A stretch of DNA of 8,806 nucleotides from an uncultured Bacillota bacterium (GTDB lineage Bacteria; Bacillota; Clostridia; Peptostreptococcales; Anaerovoracaceae), in the NCBI GenBank assembly GCA_959606705.1, contig CAUHLX010000107.1, positions 1-8,806 on the forward strand, read 5' to 3'. Below, piece after piece: positions 6,560 to 8,806 of this stretch. Below the pieces are notes generated by a model, which saw only the letters and a list, made by a program, of their open reading frames with translations, had not been told where the DNA came from and ran no database searches. The translations under genes and the position numbers were made by a program. The stretch's first letter is position 1; each line of letters starts with the position of its first letter.

Positions 6560-7582
6560 ATGAGTTTGTTCTATTTTGATTCGGGGACCAGCAATACCCG
6601 AGGCTCCCTTATACGGGACGGGGCGGTGGTTCACAGCGGGAAGAAAGCGGTGGGTTCCAAGGATGTTTCGATTTCAGGAGACCGGGAGGTCCTGATTCGA
6701 GGGCTCAAGGAGCTGTACGATCAGGTGCTCGCCGAGGCGGGAGAGCCGGACCGGGCGGTGGAGGCGATTTACGCCTCGGGAATGATTACCAGTCCTTATG
6801 GTCTGCGGGAGGTTCCTCATCTGCTGCTTCCTTTGGACGCCCAAAAGCTGAGGGAGGGAATGGTGCCTTTCTTTGAGGATCGATACTTTGACCGGTGGAT
6901 TCATCTCATTCCCGGGGCCAAGACCAGGGCGGCGGCCCGGTCTTTTTCCGAGATCGAAGAGGTGAACAACACCAGGGGCGAGGAAATTGAGACCTTGGGA
7001 ATCTGTGGAGAGCTCCCGGAGGAATGGCGAAAGGAAGGCTGCGTCGTGCTGTTTCCCGGCTCTCACACCCACGGACTGCTGGTGGAAGGCGAGGCGATCG
7101 TCGATATTCTATCCAATTTTTCGGGGGAACTGTTCCACGCGTTGACCAGTGCCACGATCCTGGCGTCGGAAACCGCGGCAGAAGCCGTGGAATCGCCTGC
7201 GGCCGGTGAGGCCGCGGACTTTGACCCGCTGCGGTACGGCTGCGAAGCACTGCGGGAGCTGGGCATTGCGCGAGCGATCTATGTGATTCACGCCAGCAGG
7301 ATGTTTCGGGTGGGCAGCAATTCTCAGCGGAGGGATTGCCTCAGCGGAATGATTGCCGGAGCGGTGGTTCAGTCGCTGGCGCTCCATCAAAAGCGAAGGT
7401 GGAAGGAGCTTTGCCGGGTGGCTGTCTACGGGAAAGAGGATACCGTGAAGGCCTATCGAACCGCGCTGGAGGTGTTTCTTCCGGAGGCGGAACGGCTGGA
7501 GTTTTTCGTGGAGGATTCCCCCGAATCCTTGGCGGTGAGGGGATTGCTTCGGATGCTGAACAGGGAAGGAGACAGGTGTTAG
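6560..7582 (+). CDS. dgoK: 2-dehydro-3-deoxygalactonokinase family sugar-acid kinase
   Basis: Predicted ATP-dependent kinase that phosphorylates 2-keto-3-deoxygalactonate (or a close relative) at C6 before aldol cleavage. The N-terminus YFDSGTSNTRGSLI (5-18) is the ASKHA phosphate-1 loop. Further DgoK landmarks are GMITSPYGLREVPH (74-87), NTRGEEIETLG (137-147, like the family's RGEE segment), FPGSHTHG (165-172, at the family's PGTHSKW position) and SGELFHALTSATIL (188-201, like TGELF..L..HSIL). At 340 residues it is about 45 longer than E. coli DgoK (292). The GSHTHG variation shows it is a diverged member, so the sugar acid may differ. It starts 35 bases after the lyase gene and ends one base before the dehydrogenase start, so it is part of the same operon. 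Confidence 0.82.
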   Translation: MSLFYFDSGTSNTRGSLIRDGAVVHSGKKAVGSKDVSISGDREVLIRGLKELYDQVLAEAGEPDRAVEAIYASGMITSPYGLREVPHLLLPLDAQKLREGMVPFFEDRYFDRWIHLIPGAKTRAAARSFSEIEEVNNTRGEEIETLGICGELPEEWRKEGCVVLFPGSHTHGLLVEGEAIVDILSNFSGELFHALTSATILASETAAEAVESPAAGEAADFDPLRYGCEALRELGIARAIYVIHASRMFRVGSNSQRRDCLSGMIAGAVVQSLALHQKRRWKELCRVAVYGKEDTVKAYRTALEVFLPEAERLEFFVEDSPESLAVRGLLRMLNREGDRC

Positions 7583-7583
7583 G

Positions 7584-8543
7584 ATGCGCAAGGTATTGAT
7601 TACCTCCCGGTCCTTCGGACAGCTCAGTCCGGAACCGGAGGAAATTTTGAAGGCGGCGGGATTTACGCCGGAATATTACAATGATTCGTTTCAGGAGGAG
7701 GTCTTTCGGGAACGGCTGGCGGACTGCGACGCGTTGATCATCGGCGCCCATCCTCTGTCAGAGGCGGCGGTTCAGGGAGCGCCGAAGCTGAAAATCGTCA
7801 GCAAGCATGGAGCGGGATTGGACAACATCGATTTGGAGATGACCGGACGTTATGGAATTCGAGTGACCCGGGTGCCGGGGGTCAACGCCGGAGCGGTGGC
7901 GGATCTCACGTTTTCACTGATGCTGGATATTTCCAGGAAGGTTTCCCTGGCCGCCAGTCAGGTGCGTCAGGGAGAATGGAAGCGCGTCACCGGGGTCGAC
8001 GTTCATGGAAAGAGTTTATCGGTCATCGGATTTGGAGAGATCGGGAAAAACGTGGCTCGGCGAGCCAGGGGATTTTCCATGAAGGTGCTGGCCTACGATC
8101 CGTTTCTCAAGGAGCTTCCCGCCGAATTTGCGGAGTGGATGAAGCTGGTCTCCTTTGAGGAGGCGCTGGCCGAGGGGGATTTTCTGTCGATTCACGTTCC
8201 CTTGACCAAGGAGACCAGAGGACTCATCGGTGGGGAGGAGTTGAAAAAAACGAAAGCCGGCAGCTTTATCATCAATACGTCCAGAGGCGGGATCGTGGAT
8301 GAGGCGGCGCTCTATCGGTCGTTGAAGGAAGGGCATACGGCGGGGGCGGGCCTGGACGTTCTGGAGCAGGAGCCTCCACAGGGGGAAAATCCTCTCTTGA
8401 AGCTGGACTGTGTCACGGTAACCCCCCATATGGGAATGTACTCTTTTGAAGCCATCAATGCCGTAAGCTTGATTGCGGCCCGGCAGGTGGCGGATTTTTT
8501 CAAGGAAGAAGGAGGAGGGGACGATGAAGATCAGAGAAATTAA
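7584..8543 (+). CDS. D-2-hydroxyacid dehydrogenase, phosphoglycerate dehydrogenase family
   Basis: NAD-dependent D-isomer 2-hydroxyacid dehydrogenase of 319 residues, cytosolic. The split catalytic domain is at about 1-100 and 285-319. The Rossmann domain holds GFGEIG (149-154) and YDP with Asp172, which favours NAD over NADP. The catalytic triad is visible: Arg234 (NTSRGG), Glu263 (EQEPP) and His282 (TPHMG). The segment KHGAGLDNID (74-83) resembles SerA, but there is no C-terminal ACT domain, so serine feedback control is not expected. It starts one base after the kinase stop and its last 20 bases overlap the dehydratase start, so it is translationally coupled to a sugar-acid pathway. That context suggests oxidation or reduction of a sugar-acid-derived 2-hydroxy/2-keto acid (for example glycerate/hydroxypyruvate or a C6 acid) rather than serine synthesis. 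The exact substrate is unknown. Confidence 0.85.
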   Translation: MRKVLITSRSFGQLSPEPEEILKAAGFTPEYYNDSFQEEVFRERLADCDALIIGAHPLSEAAVQGAPKLKIVSKHGAGLDNIDLEMTGRYGIRVTRVPGVNAGAVADLTFSLMLDISRKVSLAASQVRQGEWKRVTGVDVHGKSLSVIGFGEIGKNVARRARGFSMKVLAYDPFLKELPAEFAEWMKLVSFEEALAEGDFLSIHVPLTKETRGLIGGEELKKTKAGSFIINTSRGGIVDEAALYRSLKEGHTAGAGLDVLEQEPPQGENPLLKLDCVTVTPHMGMYSFEAINAVSLIAARQVADFFKEEGGGDDEDQRN

Positions 8544-8806
8544 CACGTATCTGGTAAGGCCTCGCTGGTGTTTTGTGGAGATCCTTACGGATGAGGGTCT
8601 CTCCGGCTGGGGAGAACCGGTGCTGGAGGGCCGGGCGGGCACGGTTCGGGCCTGCGTGGAGGAAATGAAAAGCTACCTTCTGGGGCAGGATCCCATGCGC
8701 ATCGAAGATCTGTGGAACCAGCTTTACCGCGGTGGCTTTTACCGCGGCGGCGGCGTGATGATGAGTGCGCTGGCGGGAATCGATCAGGCGCTTTGGGACA
8801 TCAAAG
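8524..8806 (+). CDS. dgoD: D-galactonate dehydratase (enolase superfamily), 3' partial
   Basis: N-terminal 94 residues of a mandelate racemase/muconate lactonizing enzyme-type dehydratase that converts galactonate to 2-keto-3-deoxygalactonate; Mg-dependent in the family. The capping-domain sequence resembles E. coli DgoD closely, as recalled: MKI.EI.TY, PRW, TDEG, GWGEPV.EGRA.TV, YL.GQDP.RI.DLW, YR.GFYRGG and MSA.AGIDQALWDIK. The metal-binding and catalytic residues of the barrel lie beyond the window, so full function cannot be verified. ATG 8524 is preceded by GGAGGAGGGG (8511-8520) and lies inside the end of the dehydrogenase gene. Related sugar-acid dehydratases (gluconate, mannonate, rhamnonate types) share the fold, but this N-terminal pattern points to DgoD. 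Confidence 0.88.
   Translation, partial: MKIREINTYLVRPRWCFVEILTDEGLSGWGEPVLEGRAGTVRACVEEMKSYLLGQDPMRIEDLWNQLYRGGFYRGGGVMMSALAGIDQALWDIK

Noticed and set aside
5472..6560. Open frame of 362 codons on the - strand opposite the lyase gene
   Set aside because: It overlaps a clear DapA-family gene and the sigma-54 promoter, and its translation has no recognisable family features.

Overview
The window looks like chromosomal DNA from an anaerobic, moderately high-GC Firmicute of the Clostridia type. The evidence is strong AGGAGG-like ribosome binding sites, tightly packed same-strand genes, an oxygen-sensitive radical 2-hydroxyacyl-CoA dehydratase with its activator, and an apparent sigma-54 promoter. 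The species cannot be named from the sequence. All seven genes are on the + strand. The first and last are cut by the window edges, and no RNA gene, mobile element or CRISPR array was seen.

Region 1 (1-5193) is the end of a fermentation operon. In order it holds: the C-terminal three quarters of a 3-hydroxyacyl-CoA dehydrogenase; the two subunits of a HadBC/FldBC-type 2-hydroxyacyl-CoA dehydratase; the ATP-dependent iron-sulfur activator of that dehydratase; and a single-chain CoA-transferase of the 4-hydroxybutyrate/butyrate type. Together they could load an organic acid with CoA, remove water from a 2-hydroxyacyl-CoA by a ketyl-radical route, and carry out a 3-hydroxyacyl/3-ketoacyl-CoA redox step. 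The true substrate is not readable from the sequence. The operon ends at a very strong hairpin terminator (5240-5283).

Region 2 (5194-5618) is a 425-base, AT-richer intergenic region. It holds the terminator, a near-perfect -24/-12 sigma-54 promoter at 5534-5549, and dyad-symmetric elements 90-200 bases upstream that could be sites for an enhancer-binding activator.

Region 3 (5619-8806, running off the edge) is a second operon that reads as a galactonate-type sugar-acid catabolic module. It holds a DapA/NanA-family lyase, a DgoK-family 2-keto-3-deoxy-sugar-acid kinase, a D-2-hydroxyacid dehydrogenase of the phosphoglycerate dehydrogenase family, and the start of a DgoD-type galactonate dehydratase (enolase superfamily). 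Inferred flow: the dehydratase makes a 2-keto-3-deoxy acid, the kinase phosphorylates it, and the DapA-family lyase splits it to pyruvate and a triose phosphate in place of the usual DgoA aldolase. The role of the dehydrogenase is open. The most interesting points are the sigma-54 control of this module and its non-standard aldolase and dehydrogenase.
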